Source of the DNA: Limnohabitans parvus II-B4
GTDB lineage: Bacteria > Pseudomonadota > Gammaproteobacteria > Burkholderiales > Burkholderiaceae_C
Direction: 5' to 3'
Assembly: GCF_003063455.1 (NCBI RefSeq)
Contig: NZ_NESN01000002.1
Coordinates: 248,001 to 312,000 of the forward strand
DNA: 64,000 nucleotides
Part shown: one piece after another, positions 1-10,418 of the stretch
How the letters are laid out: each line of letters starts with the position of its first letter
Position numbering within the stretch: the stretch's first letter is position 1
Translations under genes and position numbers: made by a program
Notes under the pieces: generated by a model
What the model was told of the DNA's origin: nothing
The model's input: the letters and a program-made list of their open reading frames with translations, nothing else
Database searches by the model: none

Positions 1-273
1 GCTTTCGGCCTGGAACATGTAGCCCGCTCGGGCATTCACACCTGTCAAGGGTTCGCCATAAATGTGCACCGAGCCTTGGCTTGGCTGCAACAAACCGGCC
101 GCCATGTTGAGCAAGGTGCTCTTGCCGCAACCGGTGGGGCCCACCACGCTGACGAACTCGCCATCGGCCACCGTAAGCGACACGTTTTGCACAGCGGTGT
201 AGCGCTGCCCCGGCGCATCGGGGCTGACAAAGGTGCAGGCCACGCCCTGCAGCGCGATCGATGCCAGGTTCAC
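1..273 (-). CDS. ABC transporter ATP-binding protein, N-terminal part (cut by window edge)
   Basis: The first 91 residues of an ABC ATPase are present and the rest lies beyond position 1. The Walker A motif GPTGCGKST (residues 45-53) and the Q-loop glutamine in MFQAE (about residue 88) are visible. The start is a GTG two bases after the stop of the upstream substrate-binding protein gene, preceded by AGGGG, so the two genes are probably translationally coupled. The partner is a SsuA/TauA/NMT1-type binding protein, so this ATPase most likely belongs to the nitrate/sulfonate/taurine/bicarbonate importer family (SsuB/TauB). The transported substrate cannot be read from this fragment. Confidence 0.9.
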   Translation of the reverse strand, partial: MNLASIALQGVACTFVSPDAPGQRYTAVQNVSLTVADGEFVSVVGPTGCGKSTLLNMAAGLLQPSQGSVHIYGEPLTGVNARAGYMFQAES

Positions 274-274
274 A

Positions 275-1306
275 TCAGCCCCTGGGGTATTTGGCGTTGG
301 CTTTTTTCACGAAGTCGTTGGTGTAGACCGCGTTCAGGTTCAACTTGGCGGCGGCCAGTTTGTCGTCCACACTGGCCAGCGCCCTGAAGGCGGTCTCTGC
401 GCCCTTGGCCGGGAAGCTGCCGTCCACCGACATGGCTTGCTTGGCGGCCAAGAAACCGTCGATGTACACCGCCCGGTCGCCCAGTAAATAGCTCTCGGGC
501 ACGGCCTTGATGATGTCTCCGCCCCCGGCTTGCTGAATCCATTTGTTGGCGCGAACCATGGCATTGGCCAGCGCTTGCGCGGTGTGAGGGTGTTTGTCCA
601 GGAAAGGCTGGGGGGCATACAGGCACCCGGCAGGCATGGGCCCGCCAAACACCTTTTCGGCCTCGGCCATGTTGCGCGTGTCGGTGACGATTCTCATGTC
701 GCCCGAACGGGTCAAGAGGGTGATGACCGGGTCCAGATTGCTCATGGCATCGATCTGCCCGGCACGCATGGCGGCCACGGCGCCGCTGCCCGCCCCCACG
801 CCCACAAAGCTCACATCACTGGGCTTGAGGCCCGCCTTGGCCAACACGAAATTGGCCAGCACATTGGTGGAGCTGCCTGGCGCTGTCACGCCGATTTTCT
901 TGCCCTTCAAATCTGCCACCGATTTGAAGTTGGGCAGGGTCTTGGGATTCACACCCAGCACGATCTGGGGCGCCGCGCCTTGCAACACAAAGGCCCGCAT
1001 GGGCTGGCCCTTGAACTGCATGTTGATGGTGTGCTCAAACGCGCCCGACACCACGTCGGCACTGCCGCCCACCACCGCCTGCAAGGCACGCGAGCCGCCC
1101 GCGAAGTCCACGATGGTCACGTCCAAGCCTTCGGCCTTGAAGTAGCCCAGCTGCTCGGCAATGGTCAAGGGCAGGTAATAAAACAGGTTCTTGCCGCCCA
1201 CGGCAATGGTGAGCTTGGTCTTTTCAAGCGCTTGCGCTTGGGCCAGCTGGGGCAAAGCGGCGGCAGCCATGCTGCCGACGATGAAGTCACGGCGGGTGAA
1301 GGTCAT
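275..1306 (-). CDS. ABC transporter substrate-binding protein, NMT1/SsuA-like
   Basis: This 343-residue periplasmic binding protein has an N-terminal twin-arginine signal (RRDFIVGS, then a hydrophobic stretch and a probable cut after AQA near residue 25). The sequence after it (KLTIAVGGKNLFYYLPLTIAEQLGYFKAEGLDV) is typical of the NMT1/TauA/SsuA family, which binds sulfonates, nitrate, or pyrimidine or thiamine precursors. It is followed directly by the ATPase gene. The permease must lie outside the window. Family assignment is firm, the ligand unknown. The upstream gap (1307-1484) must carry divergent promoters for this gene and queA, but no clear consensus was seen there. Confidence 0.88.
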   Translation of the reverse strand: MTFTRRDFIVGSMAAAALPQLAQAQALEKTKLTIAVGGKNLFYYLPLTIAEQLGYFKAEGLDVTIVDFAGGSRALQAVVGGSADVVSGAFEHTINMQFKGQPMRAFVLQGAAPQIVLGVNPKTLPNFKSVADLKGKKIGVTAPGSSTNVLANFVLAKAGLKPSDVSFVGVGAGSGAVAAMRAGQIDAMSNLDPVITLLTRSGDMRIVTDTRNMAEAEKVFGGPMPAGCLYAPQPFLDKHPHTAQALANAMVRANKWIQQAGGGDIIKAVPESYLLGDRAVYIDGFLAAKQAMSVDGSFPAKGAETAFRALASVDDKLAAAKLNLNAVYTNDFVKKANAKYPRG

Positions 1307-1484
1307 TGTTTTTGTCTCCTGATGGGGTGCTGCTAATGCACTGAATTATTGCGCATGCAGTCTAATCCATGACCCCGAGCATTCCCTTGCCCAGTGACGC
1401 GATTGAAACAGGCCAAACGCCCCTTTGAACGTGCGAAAATCATGCCCTTCTTCAACTTCGAACGGGCCTGTCCGGCCCTGAAGC

Positions 1485-3777
<2,293 letters not shown>

Positions 3778-5022
3778 TCAATCGGCCGTGAATACCGTCA
3801 ACACCCCGGTGTAACCATACAGATGGTTGCGGGCAATCTCTCCTGCAGCAAAAAACCCCACCAAAGGCACATCGCCCAAGGCGTGGCGGATGATCTGCAG
3901 CTCGGCGCTGGGGCCACCAAAGTGAAGGCCGCCCCTTCCGGTACAGCTCACATAAACCGCTCCTGCAATGCGTTGCCCCCCCTGCGGCAAGGTGGGCACT
4001 GGGTCATCACTGAGCGCGCTGATGGCCTGTATCGACAACATTTCCGGTTCAAGTTCTTCGCGAATTTCGGCACACACGCGCACCAGATCGGCACGGGCAG
4101 CGTGCACATCACGTCGACAAAACGTCAAGCGCATGCCCAATTCCAAATGCTCGGCCACAGCGACCCCTTGGCGCGCGGGGTCCAGACCCACAATGTGACG
4201 CACCAACACATCGTTGCCCAAATTACCTGTTCGGCCCACGCCCGACTGACCAGAGGGGCTGAGCCCCACCAATGTTGAACGCACCACCGGAATCGCTTTT
4301 TGCGGCTCACTCAAGTTGATGTTCAATTCATCCAGCAGCACATCCAGTGCAGCCTCGCCGTTGAGCTTGAGCACCAGGTGCTGGTCGACTTCGGTGATCT
4401 CGCGCTCGGGGGCTATGGGCTGACAGCCTTGCGTCACACGAGACAGCAAATTCACCTGCGATGAAAAAGCCACACCGCTGAGGCCCCCTTCAAATACGCC
4501 GCCCGCCACCAAGCTTTGGGGTTGGTCGGCGCTGATGGCGAACTGCACGCTGCGGGTGCGGCTGGAAGTCAAGCCGCCAAACAAATACCCTTGCCGCGTG
4601 CGTGCGGCCATCTCATCAATCAACTCTGCCAAATCGAGCGTGGCCGGATCGGCATGCACCAGAGCAGCGTCGGCCCAGTGGGCAGGCAATGGCGACACCC
4701 CCGAAAACACACGGTAATGCGCTGGAGGCACATTGCACAGCATGACAGCCAAGGCCGGTTCGTCAAAGTATTCGGCGTTGTTCACCGCGATGCCCACGCC
4801 CACCGTGCCCGTCCAATCGGTGACTTCGGGCAACTCCTGGCGCAAATGGTCCAGCAGCGCTTGTGCCTCGTGGGCATAGTGGTCGGTGATGTAGACCAGC
4901 GCCAAACGGGGCTCCGCCGCATAGTCGGGCAAGGTCATCTGCGCTCGCAACTGCGCCAGCACCAATCCTGCGGCCATGCGCCACTGCGGATGGGTGGCGT
5001 GGCCGTAGGGAAAAAGTTTCAT
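3778..5022 (-). CDS. FIST domain protein (FIST_N plus FIST_C)
   Basis: The 414-residue protein matches the FIST family, proposed as ligand-binding sensory proteins found alone or with signalling domains. Recognisable segments include VGVGIAVNNAEYFDEPALAVML, GGLTSSRT, GGVFEGGLSGVAFS and the C-terminal SCTGRG-LHFGGPSAELQIIRHALGDVPLVGFFAAGEIA, which is the typical FIST_C ending. No signal peptide, transmembrane segment or attached output domain is seen. The gene overlaps the upstream phaM by four bases (ATGA), so the two are co-translated. The ligand is unknown. Confidence 0.85.
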   Translation of the reverse strand: MKLFPYGHATHPQWRMAAGLVLAQLRAQMTLPDYAAEPRLALVYITDHYAHEAQALLDHLRQELPEVTDWTGTVGVGIAVNNAEYFDEPALAVMLCNVPPAHYRVFSGVSPLPAHWADAALVHADPATLDLAELIDEMAARTRQGYLFGGLTSSRTRSVQFAISADQPQSLVAGGVFEGGLSGVAFSSQVNLLSRVTQGCQPIAPEREITEVDQHLVLKLNGEAALDVLLDELNINLSEPQKAIPVVRSTLVGLSPSGQSGVGRTGNLGNDVLVRHIVGLDPARQGVAVAEHLELGMRLTFCRRDVHAARADLVRVCAEIREELEPEMLSIQAISALSDDPVPTLPQGGQRIAGAVYVSCTGRGGLHFGGPSAELQIIRHALGDVPLVGFFAAGEIARNHLYGYTGVLTVFTAD

Positions 5023-5729
5023 GACGTTTTGCGCTTGGAGGCCGCCTGACGCGGCGCAGATTTGGCAGTCGGTTTGCGTTTGGCAGCGGCAGTCTTCTTG
5101 GCTGCTGCCTTTTTGGCAGGGGTCGGTTTTTTGCCTGCAGCTGACGTGCTGGCCCCTTTGGCCGTCATGCCCGTCTTCATGGCTTCAGCGGCCACGTCTT
5201 TGACAGCAGCCGCTGCAATATTTTGGAACTGTTGGGTCAATGCCCCCCACCACTGCATCGGGTCCACAGCAGGCTTGGCTGAGGCGGCCCCCGTCGAAGG
5301 TTCTTCAGTCGCCTCTTTCTCCACATCAGGCTCTGGCTGAACGGGTTCGGGCTGCGGTGCGGCCTGCTGGGGCGCAGCAGCTTGTGGCCCAGCAGCAGGT
5401 GCTTTGGCCGTGAAGGCCTTGGCCAAATCGGCCATGCTCACGTTCATGCTTTGCAGCGTGGACAGGGTCATCTTTTGCACCTCCATCGCCTGGATGGTGG
5501 CCTTGAGCGCCGTGGTGTTTTGCTCCAACCAGAACAGCACCGACTTGAGCTCCTGAATGCGCTTGTCGATTTCTTCGATGCTGAGCGTGGGCGCCACCCA
5601 GCTGGCCATGCCAGGCACAGCGCCCGCACTGGCGCCAGGTGTGGCTTGCGCTGCCGTCTTGGACAGGTTTTGCAAGAAGTCAAAGCCTGGTACGAATTTG
5701 CCAAAGCCGAAGGCGGATGAGTCGCTCAT
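5019..5729 (-). CDS. phaM: PhaM-like polyhydroxyalkanoate granule-associated protein
   Basis: The 236-residue protein resembles PhaM of Ralstonia, which links PHA granules to the nucleoid and activates PHA synthase. The N-terminal segment has FVPGFDFLQNL and a helical IEEIDKRIQELKSVLFWLEQN block. The middle is rich in Ala/Pro/Gln. The C-terminus is a Lys/Ala tail with PAKKA-type repeats, as in histone H1-like DNA-binding tails. The start at 5729 (MSDSSAF) is chosen because AGGAG lies seven bases upstream; a longer frame adds nine residues without support. It overlaps the FIST gene downstream. No PHA synthase is in the window. Confidence 0.82.
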   Translation of the reverse strand: MSDSSAFGFGKFVPGFDFLQNLSKTAAQATPGASAGAVPGMASWVAPTLSIEEIDKRIQELKSVLFWLEQNTTALKATIQAMEVQKMTLSTLQSMNVSMADLAKAFTAKAPAAGPQAAAPQQAAPQPEPVQPEPDVEKEATEEPSTGAASAKPAVDPMQWWGALTQQFQNIAAAAVKDVAAEAMKTGMTAKGASTSAAGKKPTPAKKAAAKKTAAAKRKPTAKSAPRQAASKRKTS

Positions 5730-5793
5730 GGTGTCTCCTGAAAAAGGACTGAGCAAAGCTTACCCGAAGACGCTTTCAAACAATCTGACGCAC

Positions 5794-6663
5794 TCAAAAC
5801 GCATGGTCTGCCGTGAACGTGATGCGGTGCAGCTTGCGGTGCTGCGGATAAAAGTCGGCCACGGCGTAGTGCTGGGTCGAGCGGTTGTCCCAAACCGCCA
5901 ATGAATGGGGCTGCCAGCAAAACCGAGCCTGCACTTCGGGCGCTGTGATCAGCCCAAACAACTGCGCCAACAAGGCGTCGCTTTGCGTGCGCGGCAGGCC
6001 GTGGATGTGGGTGGTGAAGGTCGGGTTGACGTATAAAATCTTTTTGCCTGTGACGGGGTGCACACGCACCACCGGGTGCGTCACGGGCGGGTATTTGGCG
6101 CGAGCAGCCTGCAGCTGTTCGCCCGTGGCATCTTGGCGCAGCAAGTATTCGGTCCAGCCGGTCACCTCCCAAGTGTGCATGGCACTCAGGGTTTCCAGAT
6201 AGGCTTTGAAGTCAGCAGGCAAAGCCTCGTAGGCGGTGGTCATGCTGGCCCAGACGGTGTCGCCACCGCTGGCCGGAATGACTTGCGCATACAAGCTGGT
6301 GCCGATGGGTGGGTTGGCCTGCCAAGTGATGTCGGAATGCCAGTTGTTGTTGGCAGCCGGGCGCTCGGCGGTGCTTTCCACAATTTCAATCTCGGGCTGG
6401 CTCTCCACTCGGGGAAAGAAGGCTTTGACTTCGTTGACTTGGCCAAAACTGCGGGTGAAGGCCACCTGCTGAACAGGGGTGAGCACTTGATCCCGAAAAA
6501 AGAGCACCTCGTACCGGGCCAAAGCGGCCTTCAACTCGCTTTGAGCGAGATCACTCAGTGGCTGCGACAAGTCCAAACCATGGAGCGTGGCCCCGATGTT
6601 GGGGGTGAAGGGCGTGGCAACAAATGACTCGTAAACATGCGGCAATTGGATCGAATGGACCAT
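5794..6663 (-). CDS. TauD/TfdA-family Fe(II)/2-oxoglutarate dioxygenase
   Basis: The 289-residue protein is a taurine-dioxygenase-type enzyme that uses Fe(II), oxygen and 2-oxoglutarate. The metal triad is visible as H109-S-D111 and H265 (in RSTQHYA). The 2-oxoglutarate-binding arginine is R280, with the same H-to-R spacing of 15 as in E. coli TauD. The substrate may be taurine, another sulfonate, or an aryloxy acid. A TauA/SsuA-type transporter lies 4.5 kb away, but many genes separate them and no functional link is shown. It is probably transcribed alone or ahead of phaM. Confidence 0.9.
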   Translation of the reverse strand: MVHSIQLPHVYESFVATPFTPNIGATLHGLDLSQPLSDLAQSELKAALARYEVLFFRDQVLTPVQQVAFTRSFGQVNEVKAFFPRVESQPEIEIVESTAERPAANNNWHSDITWQANPPIGTSLYAQVIPASGGDTVWASMTTAYEALPADFKAYLETLSAMHTWEVTGWTEYLLRQDATGEQLQAARAKYPPVTHPVVRVHPVTGKKILYVNPTFTTHIHGLPRTQSDALLAQLFGLITAPEVQARFCWQPHSLAVWDNRSTQHYAVADFYPQHRKLHRITFTADHAF

Positions 6664-6702
6664 GACTTTTCCTTTGCCAACAGTTTACGTGGGGTGACCA
6701 CC

Positions 6703-7593
6703 TCAGGTTGGCCCACTCAGCAGTCTCTGCGTCGCCCGCTTGGCCGTCGCCAACGCATTGGCCCGCATCCCGGCAAACATGTCTTTTAGGAACTGTCTGG
6801 CCAGTGGCTGCGCTTTTTCGGGCGAACCGGCATTGAAGGGGGGCTGCGGGTCGTACTCCAGGTACAACTGCACCGCCTCGGCATAGACCCGGCTTTTCAG
6901 CAGTGCCACCAGCTTGAGACCAAAGTCGATCCCGGCCGTCACGCCGCCGCCTGTGATGCGGTTGCGGTCCACCACAATGCGGCCCCGCGTGGGAATCGCG
7001 CCGAGCTCCTTGAGCACATCACGGGTGTCCCAATACGAGGTGGCTTTGTAGCCCTTGAGCAAACCCGCTGCCCCCAAAATCAAGGAGCCGGTGCACACGC
7101 TGGTCACATAGCGGGCGGTTTCACCCTTGGCCTTGAGAAAGGCCAGGACTTCCGGGTCTTCCATCATGGTGAAGGTACCCGGCACACCGCCGGGCACAAA
7201 CAACACGTCCAGCTGCTCGGGGCATTGCGCGAAGGTGGTGGTGGGTTTGACCGGAATCAGCGCGGCAGGCCCCGGGCTTTCATTGCCCACTGGCTCTAGG
7301 TCTTTCCAGAGCAGGTGAATTTCCTTGTTCATCAAGGACTCGAACACCGTCAAGGGTCCGACCAAATCCTGCAAAAACATGCCCGGATAAACCAACATGC
7401 CGATGGTGATTTTGGGGCCGCCAATGAGCGGCGCGTAACGGTCCATGGTGGCCAAGTGGTGCTCATCAGCAGCTTGCTTTGAGGGCGCTTGCACGGCAGC
7501 GGGCTTGGCCGACGCTTGGGACGTCTGCATGGCCAAGTAGCCCAGCGCCACAGAGGGCCAGGACAACAAACGAGAGAAATAACGACGGTTCAT
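6703..7593 (-). CDS. Exported DJ-1/PfpI-family protein, isocyanide-hydratase-like
   Basis: The 296-residue protein has a DJ-1/PfpI domain (residues about 62-260) close to cyclohexyl-isocyanide hydratase (InhA). The nucleophile cysteine is C167 in SVCTGSLILGAAGLL, and FLQDLVGP near residue 76 corresponds to the acidic active-site region. Unlike the usual cytosolic members, it has an N-terminal extension of about 55 residues starting MNRRYFSRLLSWPSVALGYLAMQTSQASA, which looks like a Sec or weak Tat signal. It may therefore act in the periplasm. The substrate is unknown. The TonB receptor gene lies 54 bases upstream on the same strand. Confidence 0.82.
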   Translation of the reverse strand: MNRRYFSRLLSWPSVALGYLAMQTSQASAKPAAVQAPSKQAADEHHLATMDRYAPLIGGPKITIGMLVYPGMFLQDLVGPLTVFESLMNKEIHLLWKDLEPVGNESPGPAALIPVKPTTTFAQCPEQLDVLFVPGGVPGTFTMMEDPEVLAFLKAKGETARYVTSVCTGSLILGAAGLLKGYKATSYWDTRDVLKELGAIPTRGRIVVDRNRITGGGVTAGIDFGLKLVALLKSRVYAEAVQLYLEYDPQPPFNAGSPEKAQPLARQFLKDMFAGMRANALATAKRATQRLLSGPT

Positions 7594-7647
7594 GAGAGCT
7601 CAAGGGGCACCCTTGCGGATGCCCCCTCCTGTGGCGTGGTGGATGAA

Positions 7648-9783
7648 TCAGAATTTCGTGCTGATGCCCACCACCAGGTTGCGCGGCAAACCGGGTACGA
7701 CTTGGCCACCACCAAAATAGGCCATGGGCGCGTAATACTGTTTGTTGAGCAGGTTGCTGATGCTGGCGCTGTACTGGATGTCGCCGCGTTTGTAACTGGC
7801 CTGTGCATCCCACAAGGTGACCGCGGGCATCAAGAAGGTGTTGCTGGTGTCACCAGCCAGGTTGGAGCGATGCGACGCGCCCAAGCCAAGACCCAGGCCA
7901 CTCCACTCGCCTTGTCGCACGTCGTAACGTGCTGCCACGCGCAGTGTTTGTTCAGGCACATTGAACAGGCGTTTGCCCACCAGGTCCGTGGTGTCCTGAG
8001 TGATTTCTGCGGTTTGGTGCGTATAGGCTGCAATCCATGCCAGTGAAGGTGCGGCTTGCCAGCGCAAGTCAACATCGAGGCCTTTTGCTTGCTGAACACC
8101 TGTCTGCACCGAAAACATACCGTCAGACACTGCCGCGTTTTTACGTTGAATATCAAACACTGCAGCAGTGGCGCTTAGACCATTCCAGCCCTTGATGCGA
8201 AGACCCAATTCTTTTTGAACGGCTTCCTCCATTTTGGGTGCTGTTCTAAAACGTAGGCCAAAGGGTACGCGTGACATTTCACTGTAACCACCAAAGAAGG
8301 ACACGACATCACTGGCGTCAAAAACAGCTCCGAAGCGAGGCGTGACCTTGCTATTGCTGCGAGGGGTGTTGATGTTGATCATCATGACCGGGTCAACGTA
8401 ATAATCTTTCCCAGTGGTGCGGGTGTGACGCAAGCTGCCGTGTAAATGCAAATTGCCGATCTGAACTTGGTCCTGAATAAAGGCCACGGTTGAAGTGCTT
8501 CGGTTATGTTGTCGGTTTGATTCATTAGGTACCGTGGGCTCAAACCAAACGGGCCTTAAGTTGCTTGATAAGTCCGTTGGAGTCAGCCCGTCGAGAGGAG
8601 AAAACCCATACCCGAATGGATAAGGGTCTGCGTAAGCCATGAATGCATCGTCACGGGTTTCGTCTCGATCAAGGCCAAAACTGATGCGGTGCAAAGCACT
8701 CCCTGATTTGATGGATGTGTTCAAGCTGACTTGGAGGGTGTCCGAGGTCAACTTCTCCCACAAACGCACTCCATACAAACTCACCGAAGAACCAAAGCTA
8801 CCAGCACTGCCATATGGGTATGGAAATGCCCCTCGCTGATCCACCTCAGCCGTGTTGTGTGCAGCCAGGGCCTTCAGCGTCCAGTCATCGTTCAAGACTT
8901 GCGTCCACTGCACATTCAGACCGCGTGACTTTTGTGTGGTGTCGGGCAAGCCGGTGGCGGTGACGAAGGTGCTGCGGCCTACGCCTGCAGCAGGCTCGGT
9001 GGCCGAGGCGCTGGCGCGTGGCAAGCCCGAATAATCCACCGTGGTGTTGTCCAACATGCGGGCCTTGATGACCACTTTGGTTTTGGCATCGGCCGACCAG
9101 GACAGGCTCGGGTTCAGCGCCGACTTGCGGAAGAACACGCCTTGGGTTTCGCTGTCAGAGCGGTCATGCTCGCCGTTGACCCGAAACGCCCATGCCTCGT
9201 TGATCGGCTGATTCAAATCAACGTGCGCATTGCGGCGGCCAAAGTTACCCAACTTGACACCCACTTCACGCGAGGCCTTGGCAACAGGGTCTTTGGTAGT
9301 CACGGCAATCGTGCCGCCCACCGTCGAATAATTGCCAATCGCCTGGCCGCTGCCATACAGGCCACCCGCTGGGCCTTTGATCACATCCATTTGCTGAACG
9401 CCCACCAGACTCTCTTGATTCTGAAACCAGCCTGGCACCGAGACACCATCGACCACCATGGCCGCATTGAAACCGCGGATTTTGAAGCCCACGTTGTTGC
9501 TGTCGCGTGGATCGATTTCGTTCACATTGCTGACATTGCGCAAGGCGTCCGAAACCGTTTTGCTGCCCTGGTCCTCGATGACCGAACGCGAAATGCTCAC
9601 GATGGACTGAGGCACCTGCTCGACAGGCACCGCTGAGCGGGTGGCGGCTTGCGTCAAGGCTGGCTGATATCGGTCTTTGTCAGCCGTGACTTCGATGGTT
9701 TGTGTTTGGGCTTGCGCCAAAGCGGCGCAGCAAGCCCATGCGGCCAACGCGACAGGAGAAAGACGTGAAATTTGAAAAGACAT
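7648..9783 (-). CDS. TonB-dependent siderophore receptor
   Basis: The 711-residue outer-membrane receptor has a signal peptide (cut after ALAQA, about residue 25), a TonB box-like QTIEVTA, and a plug domain (about 50-170) with VPQSIVSISR, ALRNVSNVN and IRGFNAAMVVDGV. The rest is a beta barrel ending in the expected terminal phenylalanine (VVGISTKF). The plug signature is that of the FhuA/FpvA/FoxA siderophore group. The start at 9783 is chosen because the next 17 upstream residues do not look like coding sequence and GGA lies before it. No Fur box was recognised. The ligand is unknown, possibly a xenosiderophore. Confidence 0.92.
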   Translation of the reverse strand: MSFQISRLSPVALAAWACCAALAQAQTQTIEVTADKDRYQPALTQAATRSAVPVEQVPQSIVSISRSVIEDQGSKTVSDALRNVSNVNEIDPRDSNNVGFKIRGFNAAMVVDGVSVPGWFQNQESLVGVQQMDVIKGPAGGLYGSGQAIGNYSTVGGTIAVTTKDPVAKASREVGVKLGNFGRRNAHVDLNQPINEAWAFRVNGEHDRSDSETQGVFFRKSALNPSLSWSADAKTKVVIKARMLDNTTVDYSGLPRASASATEPAAGVGRSTFVTATGLPDTTQKSRGLNVQWTQVLNDDWTLKALAAHNTAEVDQRGAFPYPYGSAGSFGSSVSLYGVRLWEKLTSDTLQVSLNTSIKSGSALHRISFGLDRDETRDDAFMAYADPYPFGYGFSPLDGLTPTDLSSNLRPVWFEPTVPNESNRQHNRSTSTVAFIQDQVQIGNLHLHGSLRHTRTTGKDYYVDPVMMININTPRSNSKVTPRFGAVFDASDVVSFFGGYSEMSRVPFGLRFRTAPKMEEAVQKELGLRIKGWNGLSATAAVFDIQRKNAAVSDGMFSVQTGVQQAKGLDVDLRWQAAPSLAWIAAYTHQTAEITQDTTDLVGKRLFNVPEQTLRVAARYDVRQGEWSGLGLGLGASHRSNLAGDTSNTFLMPAVTLWDAQASYKRGDIQYSASISNLLNKQYYAPMAYFGGGQVVPGLPRNLVVGISTKF

Positions 9784-9888
9784 TTTTTTATTCCATAGAT
9801 TGAATTGATGGCGAGAAGACTGCGCAGCCCTCAAGGTGTTGACGCCTGCTGGATCCCGAAGCAGTGCGTCCCTTTCCCGTGCGCAAAT

Positions 9889-10398
9889 TCAGCGCGGTGA
9901 ATTGTTTTTGGGATGAGCCCCATGGGACCCATGTGGAGCGCCATGACCGGCATCACCATCCACCCGCAACATGCCCTCAAAGGAAGCGAACTTCTTCAAA
10001 GTGTCAGCAGGCAGTCGGCTTTCGGCCGTTTGCAGCTTTTTCGACAATGCAGTCGCGACATCGTTGGGCATGCCGGTTTGCACCAAAGCGTCTGCTTGTC
10101 GCAGGCCATCCCCGGCACAAACCACGATCACCCAATGAGCGTGCCGTTTTTGCAGCAACGCACGCCCACCGCGTTCGCCTTGCAACCAACCCGCCAATGC
10201 CCAGTCGCCCTCTACAACCACAGGCGCGACCTGCAAAGGAGACTTGGGTTGGTCAAACTGCTTCTTCATGACATGCACGATGGTCTGCATGTCTTTTGCC
10301 GGACTGACCTTGGAAGAGTGATGATCCCCAGCAACCTGATGGCCACTGGCAGATGCCAACCAAGCCGCCAAAAATGCGGAAAAGAAAATTTTTGTCAT
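9889..10398 (-). CDS. His-rich exported protein, copper-uptake-associated type
   Basis: This 169-residue protein has a signal peptide (MTKIFFSAFLAAWLASASG), then His-rich stretches at both ends: GHQVAGDHH near the N-terminus and HGAPHGSHGAHP near the C-terminus. The central part (VVEGDWALAGWLQGERGGRALLQKR, then WVIVVCAGDGLR) resembles proteins I recall being named copper uptake system-associated; I cannot confirm this by search. It follows the TonB receptor at 10419-12299 by 20 bases and is the last gene of the copper cluster. A periplasmic metal-binding role is inferred from the histidines and context. Confidence 0.6.
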   Translation of the reverse strand: MTKIFFSAFLAAWLASASGHQVAGDHHSSKVSPAKDMQTIVHVMKKQFDQPKSPLQVAPVVVEGDWALAGWLQGERGGRALLQKRHAHWVIVVCAGDGLRQADALVQTGMPNDVATALSKKLQTAESRLPADTLKKFASFEGMLRVDGDAGHGAPHGSHGAHPKNNSPR

Positions 10399-10418
10399 GG
10401 TACTTATTCCTTTTGGCG

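Noticed and set aside
9784..9888. Fur box for the siderophore receptor
   Set aside because: No stretch close to the GATAATGATTATC consensus was found in the gap.
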